The translations under genes and the position numbers were made by a program. This document shows, one piece after another, positions 33,231-41,382 of a stretch of DNA of 64,000 nucleotides. Where the stretch lies: assembly GCA_050433985.1 (NCBI GenBank), contig JBNPWE010000008.1, positions 1-64,000 of the forward strand. Reading direction: 5' to 3'. The stretch is from JACIYW01 sp014359745. Its GTDB lineage: Bacteria; Pseudomonadota; Alphaproteobacteria; Rhodobacterales; Rhodobacteraceae. Under the pieces are notes generated by a model, which saw only the letters and a program-made list of their open reading frames with translations, did no database searches and was not told where the DNA came from. The stretch's first letter is position 1. Each line of letters starts with the position of its first letter.

Positions 33231-34115
33231 TTACACCCTCTCGATTGTGCGCCAGCCGAACAGGCCCGTGGGCCGGATCAGCAGAATGGCGAGCATGATG
33301 ATGTAAGGCACGACACTGCCAAGTGAGCCGCCGATCATCGGATCAAGATAGTTGGTGGCCAGGCTCTGGACGATGCCGATGATCACCCCCGCCAGGATAA
33401 GCCCGCCGATTGACTCCAGCCCCGCAAACAGCGCCACCGGCAGCGCAGCAAATCCGATATCCGAGGCCAGGAAGGTCAGCGACTTGCCGCTGAGAAAGAT
33501 CATTGCGGCGATCGTGGACAGGATCGCCCCGAGAATCCAGGCAAAGGCAATCGAGCCTTTCACCGAAATACCCATCGAAGACGCCACGACGTGATCTTCT
33601 GCCACGGCGGTCATCCGCAGGCCGGCACGGGTCCGGTTGAAGAACCACGACAGGCCGACGGCGGCGACAATGGTGATGATCCCGCCAATCAGCAGGTTCA
33701 TCGGGATCAGCATATCGCCGAGGAACAGCGGCTTCAGCGGAAAGATGATCGGGAAGGGCCGAACGGCGGGGCCGAACAACAGCAGCACCAGCCCGCGCAA
33801 CAAGATCAGCAGGCCAACTGTGACCATGACCATCGAAAAGACCGATTCCCCGATGAGCTTCGTAAGGAAAATCCGCTCGATCATATAGCCGACAAGACCC
33901 GCCAGAACCAGTGACAGCGGGATCGCCACCCAAAGACTGAGACCGGCCTGCATGGTTGTGAACCAGACGATGAAACCGCCGATGATCACCAGTTCGCCCT
34001 GCGCGAAATTGAACACCTTGCTGGCGCGGTAGATCACGACGAAACCCATGGCCACCAATGCGTAGAGCAGGCCGATCAAAGCCCCGGTTATGATGTCATT
34101 GATGAAATAAACCAT
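33231..34115 (-). CDS. livH: Branched-chain-type ABC transporter permease LivH (operon A)
   Basis: A 294-residue permease with about eight hydrophobic segments. The N-terminal GALIGLLYALVAMGFVVIYRASKVFNFAQGE segment is characteristic, and the C-terminus ends RPTGLFGWRTIERV, as in the operon B copy (HGLFGRHDIERV). It is encoded 15 bp after the acyl-CoA synthetase gene. Because that enzyme lies between livG and livH in both operons, import and CoA activation may be coupled. Confidence 0.9.
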   Translation of the reverse strand: MVYFINDIITGALIGLLYALVAMGFVVIYRASKVFNFAQGELVIIGGFIVWFTTMQAGLSLWVAIPLSLVLAGLVGYMIERIFLTKLIGESVFSMVMVTVGLLILLRGLVLLLFGPAVRPFPIIFPLKPLFLGDMLIPMNLLIGGIITIVAAVGLSWFFNRTRAGLRMTAVAEDHVVASSMGISVKGSIAFAWILGAILSTIAAMIFLSGKSLTFLASDIGFAALPVALFAGLESIGGLILAGVIIGIVQSLATNYLDPMIGGSLGSVVPYIIMLAILLIRPTGLFGWRTIERV

Positions 34116-34130
34116 TGTCGCCGACCTCTC

Positions 34131-36128
34131 TTAAGTTTGCGACTGCCGGTTGGCAGCCTTCGATGCGCTTTCGACATCCGACACACGCACTTCGGCCCTG
34201 AGCATGCCCTGGCGGCCATCCTGATAGGTAACGGCAATCTCAAGGTCGATCTTGTCAGCGCCGCCATAGATAGCCTCGACAAGCTTCGCATACCGGTCTT
34301 CCAGGAATGCGCGCCGGAGTTTCCGGCTGCGGGTGAGCTCGCCTTCGTCCGGGTCGAGTTCCTTGGGGAAATTCGCAAACCGCACCACGCGCGATCCTTC
34401 GGGCAACAGGGCATTGATGCGTGCCACTTCGGCTTTGATAAGCTCCAGGATCTCGGGTTTTTGCGACAGGTCGGTATAGGTCGAGAAGCTGATATTGTTC
34501 TCTTCCGCCCAGCGGCCGAGAACCTCCATGTCGATATTGATAAGCGCGCCGACGAAATCGCGGGTTTCGTCGCCCAAAGTCATAAGATCCTTGATGAAGG
34601 GGCTATAGCGCAGCCGCGTTTCGATGAACTGCGGCGGATAGCTGTGGCCGTTTGCCAGGCGGCGCATGTCCTTGACGCGGTCATAGAACACCAGTTCTCC
34701 GTCATCGGTCATCGAAACCGCGTCGCCGCTGGCATACCAGCCGTCTTCGGTCAGTGCTTCGGCGGTCTTGTCGGGTTTGCCGTAATATCCGCCAAAGCCC
34801 GATCCGCCGCGGACCTGCAACTCGCCTTCCGGCGAAACCCGGTACTCCAGCGGTTCACCATAGGCGGTATTGCTTTGCATCCAGCTGCCGCTTGTCTCCA
34901 GCCGGTAGCTTTCCCCGGTATGCGCAGTCAAAAGCCCGATCTCGGTTGCCCCATAGACGTTACGCAGCTTGACCCCCATCGCGTGAAACATGCGAAAGAC
35001 GTCCGGGGCCATCAGTGCACCGCCGCTCAACGCATTCCTGGCTTTACCGAGGCCAAGATTGTCGCGCAGGTGATGCAGGACCAGTGCCTCGGCAAACGGC
35101 AGTTGCAACCGCGCCGCAAGGCCGGGCCTGCGCCCTTCCAGCCGCTCGACGTAAACATCGCGGCCGACCTTCATGCCCCAAGTGTACATGGCGCGGCGGA
35201 GCTTGCCGGCGCCCAGCATCCGGGCCTGAACGATGGATGCGAGATTCTCCCACTGGCGCGGGCTGAACACCAAGGCGTCAACCGCCAGCTCGCGAATATT
35301 GTCGAGTACTTCCTCGGGGCCTTCGGGAAAGTTCACCACCATTGGCGCGATCAGTCCGATCGACAGGCCGAAGATCTGTTCCGTCACCCAGGCGGGGGAA
35401 ATATAGGTCAAGTATTCGGTGCCGGGTGCGATGTCGATCGCCCCCATCACCCGCGAGGCGTTGTCGAACAGGTAGCGATAGCTGATGACAACGCCCTTGG
35501 GCTTTCCTGTGGTCCCGGAAGTGTAGGACAGCAGAGCAGTATCGTCAGCCCGACCGCGCTTGACGTGCTCGTCAAAGCGGGTGGGGTCTTTGGTGTGTAT
35601 TTGGCGCCCGGATTGGCTCACCGTTTCGAAGGAATGCAACAGCGGGTGGTTATAGCCCCACAGGCCTGAATCATCCCAGTATACGATCCCTATGGCACCC
35701 TGGTATTGACCCGCGATCTCGATGCATTTATCGACCTGCTCCTGATCCTGCGCCAAGAATATCCGCGTCTGGGAGTCTTCTGCCAGATAGAGGATTTCTT
35801 CGGCGGTCTGATCGGGATAGACAGACAGGACTTTCCCGCCCAGTGACTGTACCGCGTATTCCGCCCAAAAATGCTCTGGCTCGTTCTCGCCGATCATCAT
35901 CACGGAATCACCGGCTGACAGGCCCATGTTCTCCAGCCCGAGCGCCAGGGCGCGGACCCGGTCAAGCACGTCGGCCCAGGTGAATTTGCGCCAGATGCCA
36001 AGGCGCTTGTGGCGTTCGGCGAGCGCGTTGGGAGTGGAACTTGCGCGGGCGAACAACACCTGGGGCAGGGTCTCACTATGCGTGACGGCCGGGTCTGAAT
36101 AGACCATTGCTGTTCTTTGTTTGATCAT
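34131..36128 (-). CDS. AMP-dependent long-chain-type acyl-CoA synthetase inside ABC operon A
   Basis: A 665-residue ANL ligase of the long-chain (FAA/ACSL) length class. The AMP-binding loop is YTSGTTGKPKG near residue 210, NVYGATEIG marks the adenylate site near 400, and the motor domain carries YASGDAVSMTDDG and DRVKDMRRLANG. The C-terminal segment TRSRKLRR is typical of this group. It would convert the acid imported by the surrounding ABC transporter to its CoA ester. It starts 4 bp after livG and ends 15 bp before livH. The start could also be the ATG at 36107. Long-chain chemistry is not certain; related ligases accept aromatic or alicyclic acids. Confidence 0.88.
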   Translation of the reverse strand: MIKQRTAMVYSDPAVTHSETLPQVLFARASSTPNALAERHKRLGIWRKFTWADVLDRVRALALGLENMGLSAGDSVMMIGENEPEHFWAEYAVQSLGGKVLSVYPDQTAEEILYLAEDSQTRIFLAQDQEQVDKCIEIAGQYQGAIGIVYWDDSGLWGYNHPLLHSFETVSQSGRQIHTKDPTRFDEHVKRGRADDTALLSYTSGTTGKPKGVVISYRYLFDNASRVMGAIDIAPGTEYLTYISPAWVTEQIFGLSIGLIAPMVVNFPEGPEEVLDNIRELAVDALVFSPRQWENLASIVQARMLGAGKLRRAMYTWGMKVGRDVYVERLEGRRPGLAARLQLPFAEALVLHHLRDNLGLGKARNALSGGALMAPDVFRMFHAMGVKLRNVYGATEIGLLTAHTGESYRLETSGSWMQSNTAYGEPLEYRVSPEGELQVRGGSGFGGYYGKPDKTAEALTEDGWYASGDAVSMTDDGELVFYDRVKDMRRLANGHSYPPQFIETRLRYSPFIKDLMTLGDETRDFVGALINIDMEVLGRWAEENNISFSTYTDLSQKPEILELIKAEVARINALLPEGSRVVRFANFPKELDPDEGELTRSRKLRRAFLEDRYAKLVEAIYGGADKIDLEIAVTYQDGRQGMLRAEVRVSDVESASKAANRQSQT

Positions 36129-36132
36129 TCCG

Positions 36133-36912
36133 CTACCCCAGATATGCCTTGATCACAGCCGGGTCTTTCTGGATCTCCTCGGGCGTGCCTTCGGCGATGA
36201 CCCGCCCGAAATCCAGCACCACGATCCGGTCGGCAAGATCCATCACAACCCCCATGTCGTGTTCAACCAGAACCACGGGGATCTTGCGCGCCTCGCGCAC
36301 ATCCAGAATGAAGCGCGCAAGGTCTTCCTTTTCCTCCGAGTTCATGCCGGCCATCGGCTCGTCCATCATCAGGATCGACGGCTCCTGAGCCAGTGCGCGC
36401 CCCAGATCGACCCGCTTGCGCAGCCCGTAACCCAGGGTGCCCACGGGCCTGTTCCGGATCGCTTCGATTTCCAGGAAGTCGATGATTTCCTCGGCCGCTT
36501 CGCGATGGTCGGATTCCTCGTGCATCACCGGACCAAACTGGAAAAAGGCCTGGATCACATTCGATTTCATCAGCATGTGACGGCCGATCATGATGTTTTC
36601 GACCACGGTCTGCCCGGCAAAGAGATGGGTACCCTGAAAGGTGCGCGCCATGCCACGCCGGGCGATCTGATCGACACGCAGCCCGGTCACGTCCTGCCCG
36701 GACAATTCGACCCGGCCCTTCTGCGGGCGATAGAACCCTGCAGTAACGTTCAGAAGCGATGTTTTCCCGGCACCATTCGGGCCGATGATTGCAAGCAACT
36801 CATTGTCGTTCACGGTGATGCTTACATCGTCGAGCGCCGTAACACCGCCAAATTTCAATGTCGCGCCGCGCACCGCGAGCGGTGCCGCGTCAATTCCTGC
36901 GGCCGTGGTCAT
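36133..36912 (-). CDS. livG: Branched-chain-type ABC transporter ATP-binding protein LivG (operon A)
   Basis: A 259-residue ABC ATPase. Walker A is GPNGAGKTS, and the signature region is the LivG-type GYGLRKRVDLGRAL in place of LSGGQ. Walker B is SILMMDEPMAGM, followed by the H-loop VEHDMG. It is the first gene of operon A. ATG 36912 opens into the conserved domain; an upstream ATG at 36939 would add nine residues, and neither has a strong ribosome-binding site. A CTAAC-N4-GTTAG operator with a matching promoter lies about 155 bp upstream. Confidence 0.9.
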   Translation of the reverse strand: MTTAAGIDAAPLAVRGATLKFGGVTALDDVSITVNDNELLAIIGPNGAGKTSLLNVTAGFYRPQKGRVELSGQDVTGLRVDQIARRGMARTFQGTHLFAGQTVVENIMIGRHMLMKSNVIQAFFQFGPVMHEESDHREAAEEIIDFLEIEAIRNRPVGTLGYGLRKRVDLGRALAQEPSILMMDEPMAGMNSEEKEDLARFILDVREARKIPVVLVEHDMGVVMDLADRIVVLDFGRVIAEGTPEEIQKDPAVIKAYLG

Positions 36913-37066
36913 GACACGATCCGTGTTATTTCGCCACATGCTTTGCGGTCAATCACATCGGCATCAACCGCCATTTCATTGGCGTCGGGATTTTCTGGGA
37001 TCATTTTTCCTCCCACCTCTCTTCAGAGGCTTGGCTGGCCTGTTTTAACAGATCCTTCCGCGAAAA

Positions 37067-37093
37067 CTAACACACGTTAGAAAAACAAATCAA
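37067..37093 (-). promoter_or_regulatory. Operator CTAAC-N4-GTTAG within the operon A promoter
   Basis: CTAACACACGTTAG lies at 37067-37080. On the minus strand TTGATT (37088-37093) is followed after 17-18 bp by TTAGTT/TAGTTT, so the operator fills the spacer and overlaps the -10. The same box and layout recur at 43204, 58512 and 62111, and the box also occurs at 41349. Repression by a TetR-type dimer is inferred from the layout. Confidence 0.75.
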
Positions 37094-37500
37094 CAACGGA
37101 CTCCTCTGATCTTACAGAATTATTCAGATGGCGGGGAAGTCGGCGGGAAAACCGGCGTAAGCCGGTCCGGCACTGGCACCAAGCCGTCCCGGCGTCAAAG
37201 CGGATCAGATTGGCGGATTCGAGGCTCTCGCCCTGTTGCGTGCCTTCGGGAAGGCCCCGTCTGCGTGCCGCAGTTGATCATATTGCGAAACAAGCTGGGA
37301 AAAACCAATGCCAATGGCAACGGAATCTGAAAGTTGAGGGCCGGAAATGACGCCCAACGCGCCGCGCCTCAGGTTCAAGGGCAACGCGACAACAGGCGCA
37401 GAACGTCGCGTATCTTCCGCATCGGGCATCTCTTTATCTGGCGTCCTCCGGGTCAAAAAAATCAGAGGGTAGCCGGTGGCACATCGCCGCGGAGGGCCAC

Positions 37501-37570
37501 GTCAACGGGGCGGGCGAATCCCCCGGAACCAGTAGGTCAACGGGGCGGGCGAATCCCCCGGAACCAGTAG
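37501..37570 (+). repeat. Perfect 35-bp tandem duplication
   Basis: The 35-bp unit beginning GTCAACGGGGCGGGCGAATC is repeated exactly at 37501-37535 and 37536-37570. It lies about 140 bp upstream of the TRAP system 3 binding-protein gene. The exact identity indicates a recent duplication. Whether it doubles a regulatory site is unknown. Confidence 0.9.
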
Positions 37571-37608
37571 ACGGATGAAAGCTGGGCGCATCAGCCCGGA
37601 TTATGCAG

Positions 37609-37630
37609 TGTTTGCCACATGTCGCAAACA
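37609..37630. promoter_or_regulatory. Near-perfect 22-bp palindrome upstream of TRAP system 3
   Basis: TGTTTGC (37609-37615) and GCAAACA (37624-37630) flank CACATGTC, whose centre ACATGT is itself symmetric. Only one base pair breaks the full symmetry. It lies 78 bp before the dctP start. This is a good candidate operator for a LacI/GntR-class dimer, and no such regulator gene is in the window. Confidence 0.55.
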
Positions 37631-37708
37631 GAGAAGAAGGTTGACTCGGCTCGGACCTACGCCGCAATCTGACTGCATCAGAAAATTTGGAATACAAGGG
37701 AGAAAAAG

Positions 37709-38728
37709 ATGATCTTGCGATTGAAACGCACCGCTTTTGCAGTCGCCGCGACCAGCGTGGTTGCGCTTGGCGCGACGACCGCGTCGGCTGACACCTGGCG
37801 CTATGCCTTTGAAGAAGCCATCGACGAGGTGCAAGGCGTCTTCGCCACCAAGTTCAAGGAAGAGGTCGAGGCCAATTCCGACCACCAGGTGCAGCTTTTC
37901 CCCTATGGCACGCTGGGCGAATCCGCCGACACGATGGAACAGGCGCAGGCCGGTATCCTGCAATTCGTCGATCAGAGCCCCGGTTTTACCGGCTCGCTCA
38001 TCCCCGAGGCGCAGGTGTTTTTCGTCCCCTACCTGCTGCCGCAGGACACCGAGGCGCTTGGAAAGTTCTTTCGCACCTCGAAGGCCATAAACGAGATGTT
38101 CCCCAAGCTCTATGCCGAGCAGGGGCTGGAACTGCTGACCATGTTCCCCGAGGGCCAGGTTTGCATGACCACGCAAAAGCCGGTCCACGCGCCTGCGGAC
38201 CTCGATCAGGTCAAGGTCCGGGTGATGACCAACCCGCTTCTGGTGGAAAGCTACAAGGCGTTCGGCGCAACGCCCACGCCGCTGCCTTGGGGCGAGGTCT
38301 ATGGCGCGCTGCAAACCGGCATCATCCAGGGTCAGGAAAATCCGATGTTCTTCATCGAATCGACCAAGATGTATGAGGTGACCGAGGTTATCACCTGCGC
38401 GGGCCACAACAACTTCACCACCGCCGTGATGGCCAATCAGGACTTTTATGACGGGTTGTCGGACAAGGAAAAGACGGTGGTTCAGAATGCCATCGACGCC
38501 GCGTTCGATCATATCCTCGACTACCAGAAGGGCCTGCACGAAGAGAGCCTGGCCAAGATCAAGAAGGCCAAGCCCTCAATGCAGGTCAATATCCTGACCG
38601 AGGCAGAGCGTCAGCCGTTTGTAGACGCGGGCGCGCAGGTCGAGGCGACCTTCCTTGATATGACCGGCGACAGCGGCAAGAAAATTCTCGATCAACTCAA
38701 GGCCGACCTGGCCGCAGTCACCGAATAA
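37709..38728 (+). CDS. TRAP substrate-binding protein, TeaA-like (system 3)
   Basis: A 339-residue periplasmic binding protein with a signal peptide ending at Ala27 (ASA before Asp28). The sequence strongly recalls TeaA, the ectoine-binding TRAP protein of Halomonas, from memory of that family: DTWRYAFEEA at the mature N-terminus, ILQFVDQSPGFTGSLIPEAQ, AINEMFPKLYAEQGLELL and GATPTPLPWGEVYGALQTGI. Arg171 in KVRVMTN is the standard ligand-clamping arginine. The segment around 212-218 reads NPMFFIES, where an aromatic Trp is expected in the ectoine binder, so the ligand may differ. A UspA gene ends the cluster, as in teaABCD. No ectoine catabolic genes are nearby. Confidence 0.85.
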   Translation: MILRLKRTAFAVAATSVVALGATTASADTWRYAFEEAIDEVQGVFATKFKEEVEANSDHQVQLFPYGTLGESADTMEQAQAGILQFVDQSPGFTGSLIPEAQVFFVPYLLPQDTEALGKFFRTSKAINEMFPKLYAEQGLELLTMFPEGQVCMTTQKPVHAPADLDQVKVRVMTNPLLVESYKAFGATPTPLPWGEVYGALQTGIIQGQENPMFFIESTKMYEVTEVITCAGHNNFTTAVMANQDFYDGLSDKEKTVVQNAIDAAFDHILDYQKGLHEESLAKIKKAKPSMQVNILTEAERQPFVDAGAQVEATFLDMTGDSGKKILDQLKADLAAVTE

Positions 38729-38742
38729 CCGCTTTCGATACC

Positions 38743-38767
38743 GCCGGGGGCGGCGCGCGCCCCCGGC
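38743..38767 (+). other. Intercistronic hairpin after dctP (system 3)
   Basis: GCCGGGGGCG (38743-38752) and CGCCCCCGGC (38758-38767) form a perfect 10-bp GC-rich stem with a 5-nt loop. No T run follows. It lies between the binding-protein and small-permease genes, like the hairpins of the other transport operons here. Confidence 0.7.
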
Positions 38768-38806
38768 CAGTCGGCATAACGATAATCAATACGGGGAGGG
38801 ACAGCC

Positions 38807-39433
38807 GTGAACGCGGATCCCGAAACGCACGGCGGCTCGGCGCCGGAACCTAATGACAGCGGTGCGCAACCGTCCGATACCTATGTTTCGACCCTGCCCG
38901 GATTTCTTGGCACCATCGACACGCTGATCGCCCGGATCGAGGCGGTTATGCTCGCGGTCGGCGTGCTGCTGATGGCCGCCAATACCGTCGCCAATGTCGT
39001 CGGGCGCTTCATCTTTCAGAACAGCCTCTTCTTTTCCGAGGAACTCAACCGCATCCTGATCATCCTGATCACCTTCGCGGGCATCAGCTATGCCGCGCGG
39101 CAGGGGCGACACATCCGCATGTCGGCGATCTATGACGCCTTGCCCCCCAAGCCGCGCAAGGGCCTGATGATCGTCATCGCTCTGGTCACGGCGGTGTTCA
39201 TGCTGGGGCTGTGCTACTATTCGTTCAATTTCATCGTGACGCAGGCGGGGCGCGGGCGCGTGTTGCCTTCGCTGCAAATTCCGATCTGGGTCACGCTGGT
39301 CTGGGTGCCGTTCGGCTTTTTCATGACCGGGCTGCAATACCTGCTCACGGCGATCAAGAATATGCTGTCCAGGGATATCCACCTTTCGACCGCGGTGCTT
39401 GAAGGATATGACAACGACGAGATGGAGATCTGA
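38807..39433 (+). CDS. TRAP transporter small permease DctQ (system 3)
   Basis: A 208-residue TRAP-Q protein with a hydrophilic N-terminus of about 40 residues and four transmembrane segments. RFIFQNSLFFSEELNRI between helices one and two is the usual family signature. The start is GTG 38807 with GGGGAGGGACAGCC upstream. It ends 3 bp before dctM. The long hydrophilic N-terminus is slightly larger than in typical DctQ. Confidence 0.87.
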   Translation: MNADPETHGGSAPEPNDSGAQPSDTYVSTLPGFLGTIDTLIARIEAVMLAVGVLLMAANTVANVVGRFIFQNSLFFSEELNRILIILITFAGISYAARQGRHIRMSAIYDALPPKPRKGLMIVIALVTAVFMLGLCYYSFNFIVTQAGRGRVLPSLQIPIWVTLVWVPFGFFMTGLQYLLTAIKNMLSRDIHLSTAVLEGYDNDEMEI

Positions 39434-39436
39434 CCG

Positions 39437-40723
39437 ATGGCCCTGACGATATTCTCCATCATGATCGTTCTGCTGCTACTGGGCTTTCCGATGATGATCC
39501 CGCTGATCGCCGGGGCATTCGTGGGGTTTTACACGCTGTTCGGCGGCTTTGGTCAGATGGAAACCATGGTCCAGCAGATCATGGCGGGCATCCGCCCCGC
39601 TTCGCTGATCGCGGTGCCGATGTTCATCTTCGCCGCCGACATCATGACGCGCGGGCAATCGGCGGGGCGGCTTATTGATCTTGTGATGGCCTTTGTCGGG
39701 CATCTCAAGGGCGGGCTTGCCGTTTCGACGGCGGCGGCCTGCACGATGTTCGGCGCGGTCTCTGGCTCCACCCAGGCGACGGTGGTCGCCATCGGCTCGC
39801 CGCTGCGGCCGCGGATGCAAAAGGCGGGCTACAAGGACAGCTTCATCCTCGCGCTGATCATCAATTCATCCGATATCGCCTTTCTCATCCCGCCTTCCAT
39901 CGGGATGATCATCTATGGCGTCGTCTCCAACACCTCGATTGCCGAGCTTTTCATCGCGGGGATCGGGCCGGGGCTGCTGATCCTTGTGCTGTTCTCATTC
40001 TATTCCTGGATTTACGCGGTGCGCAACAATGTGCCCACGGAACCCAGAACAAGCTGGCCGGACCGCCTGCGTGCCATCCAACATGCGCTATGGCCGCTGG
40101 GCTTTCCGCTGATCATCATCGGTGGCATCTATGGCGGCATCTTCAGCCCGACCGAGGCGGCGGCGGCCTGCGTGCTCTACGCGCTCATCCTCGAAGTGCT
40201 GGTGTTCCGCTCGCTCGACCTCTCGGGCGTTTATGACACCGCGAAATCGACGGGCCTGATCACGGCGGTGGTGTTCATCCTCGTGGGCGTGGGTGCCGCG
40301 TTTTCCTGGGTGATTTCATTCGCGCAGATCCCGCAGGAAATCCTCGGCTCCATCGGTATCGACCAGATGGGTCAGGTGGGTGTGCTGTTTGTCATTTCCA
40401 TCGCGTTTTTCATCGGCTGCATGTTCGTCGATCCGATCGTGGTGATCCTGGTGATGGTGCCGATTTTCGCCCCGGTGGTAAAATCGGTCGGGCTCGACCC
40501 GGTGCTTGTGGGCACGATCATCACCTTGCAGGTGGCCATCGGTTCGGCCACGCCGCCCTTTGGCTGTGACATCTTCACCGCCATCGCCGTGTTCAAACGC
40601 CCCTATTGGGAAGTGATCCGCGGCACGCCCCCCTTCATCCTGATCCTGTTGTCGGTGTCGGTGGCGATGATCTACTTCCCGCAGATCGCCCTCTTCCTGC
40701 GCGATCTGGCCTTCGCGAAATAA
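39437..40723 (+). CDS. TRAP transporter large permease DctM (system 3, TeaC-like)
   Basis: A 428-residue TRAP-C subunit with about 12 transmembrane segments. It shows FGAVSGSTQATVVAIG near residue 105, LIPPSIGMIIYG near 150 and GSATPPFGCDIF near 370. It forms the ion-driven channel that works with the TeaA-like binding protein. A UspA-domain gene follows 16 bp later, which in TeaABCD-type systems modulates transporter activity. Confidence 0.9.
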   Translation: MALTIFSIMIVLLLLGFPMMIPLIAGAFVGFYTLFGGFGQMETMVQQIMAGIRPASLIAVPMFIFAADIMTRGQSAGRLIDLVMAFVGHLKGGLAVSTAAACTMFGAVSGSTQATVVAIGSPLRPRMQKAGYKDSFILALIINSSDIAFLIPPSIGMIIYGVVSNTSIAELFIAGIGPGLLILVLFSFYSWIYAVRNNVPTEPRTSWPDRLRAIQHALWPLGFPLIIIGGIYGGIFSPTEAAAACVLYALILEVLVFRSLDLSGVYDTAKSTGLITAVVFILVGVGAAFSWVISFAQIPQEILGSIGIDQMGQVGVLFVISIAFFIGCMFVDPIVVILVMVPIFAPVVKSVGLDPVLVGTIITLQVAIGSATPPFGCDIFTAIAVFKRPYWEVIRGTPPFILILLSVSVAMIYFPQIALFLRDLAFAK

Positions 40724-40739
40724 ACCTCGGGGGAATATC

Positions 40740-41177
40740 ATGTTCAAATCAATTCTCGTGCCCTTTGACGGTTCGCCCAATGCGCAAGAGGCGCTCGACA
40801 AGGCCATTGAACTGGCCCGCCTCACCGGCGCCTCGCTGACCATCCTGACGGTCTATCGCCACCACTCCATGCTCGAGGCGTCTTTGTCGATGGTGCGGCC
40901 CTCCGATCCGGGCAATCTTGATGACGTCATGTCGGCCCATGCCAAGGAAGTGGCCGATTACGCCAAGAAACACGCCATTGACGCAGGGTTCACGCAGGTC
41001 CGTGCCTTCGTCAAATCCGGCCCCACCTCGCGCACCATCGTCAAGTTCGCCAAGGAGCACAAAAACGACCTGATCGTGATCGGCAGCCGCGGCATGGGCT
41101 CGATGGAAGGCTACCTTCTGGGTAGCGTTTCGCACAAGGTAACGGGGCTGTCGGAGGTGCCGGTTCTTGTCATTTGA
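40740..41177 (+). CDS. Universal stress protein (UspA family), TeaD-like
   Basis: A 145-residue UspA-fold protein. The ATP-binding motif IGSRGMGSMEGYLLGSVSHKV (Gly-2x-Gly-9x-Gly-Ser) is complete near residues 118-136, so it is the nucleotide-binding subgroup. It is the last gene of TRAP system 3, 16 bp after dctM. In Halomonas, TeaD is a Usp encoded at the same place and regulates ectoine uptake in response to ATP; a similar role here is inference. The 205 bp after it hold the promoter and operator of the next gene and no terminator I can support. Confidence 0.9.
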   Translation: MFKSILVPFDGSPNAQEALDKAIELARLTGASLTILTVYRHHSMLEASLSMVRPSDPGNLDDVMSAHAKEVADYAKKHAIDAGFTQVRAFVKSGPTSRTIVKFAKEHKNDLIVIGSRGMGSMEGYLLGSVSHKVTGLSEVPVLVI

Positions 41178-41310
41178 ACCACGCGACCGCGCGGGGCGGG
41201 TGCGCGCGCGAGGACCGCATACGATTGCCCGGTCGGGTTTTCTTATGATCGCAGTCAGGTATTTATCCCTTGCCTCGGCCTTTCTGGTCAGTCGCCGACG
41301 GTGCGGCTAC

Positions 41311-41362
41311 TTGAGGGAAAGAACAGCCTTGTGCTAAGATATTAGAAACTAACAGATGTTAG
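41311..41362 (+). promoter_or_regulatory. Promoter plus CTAAC-N4-GTTAG operator for the CoA-transferase gene
   Basis: TTGAGG (41311-41316) and TAAGAT (41335-41340) are spaced by 18 bp. CTAACAGATGTTAG lies at 41349-41362, at the likely transcription start, and is followed directly by the AAAAGGAG ribosome-binding site. The operator is identical to the one at 62111. Here it is downstream of the -10, unlike the sites at 43204, 58512 and 62111. Confidence 0.65.
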
Positions 41363-41382
41363 AAAAGGAGATATTTGATCGA

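Larger units (their letters stand above)
36913..37708. other. Long intergenic region between ABC operon A and TRAP system 3
   Basis: About 800 bp without a supported gene, between divergently transcribed operons. It holds the operon A promoter and operator (37067-37093), a 35-bp tandem duplication (37501-37570) and a near-perfect 22-bp palindrome (37609-37630). An 83-codon open frame on the minus strand (37205-37456) has no recognisable domain and may be a gene remnant. Confidence 0.6.

Noticed and set aside
37205..37456. 83-codon minus-strand open frame in the long intergenic region
   Set aside because: No ribosome-binding site worth trusting and no recognisable domain; it could be a regulator remnant, but this cannot be supported.
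41356..41382. Upstream ATG of the CoA-transferase gene at 41356
   Set aside because: It lies inside the operator and before the ribosome-binding site; ATG 41383 fits the family N-terminus.
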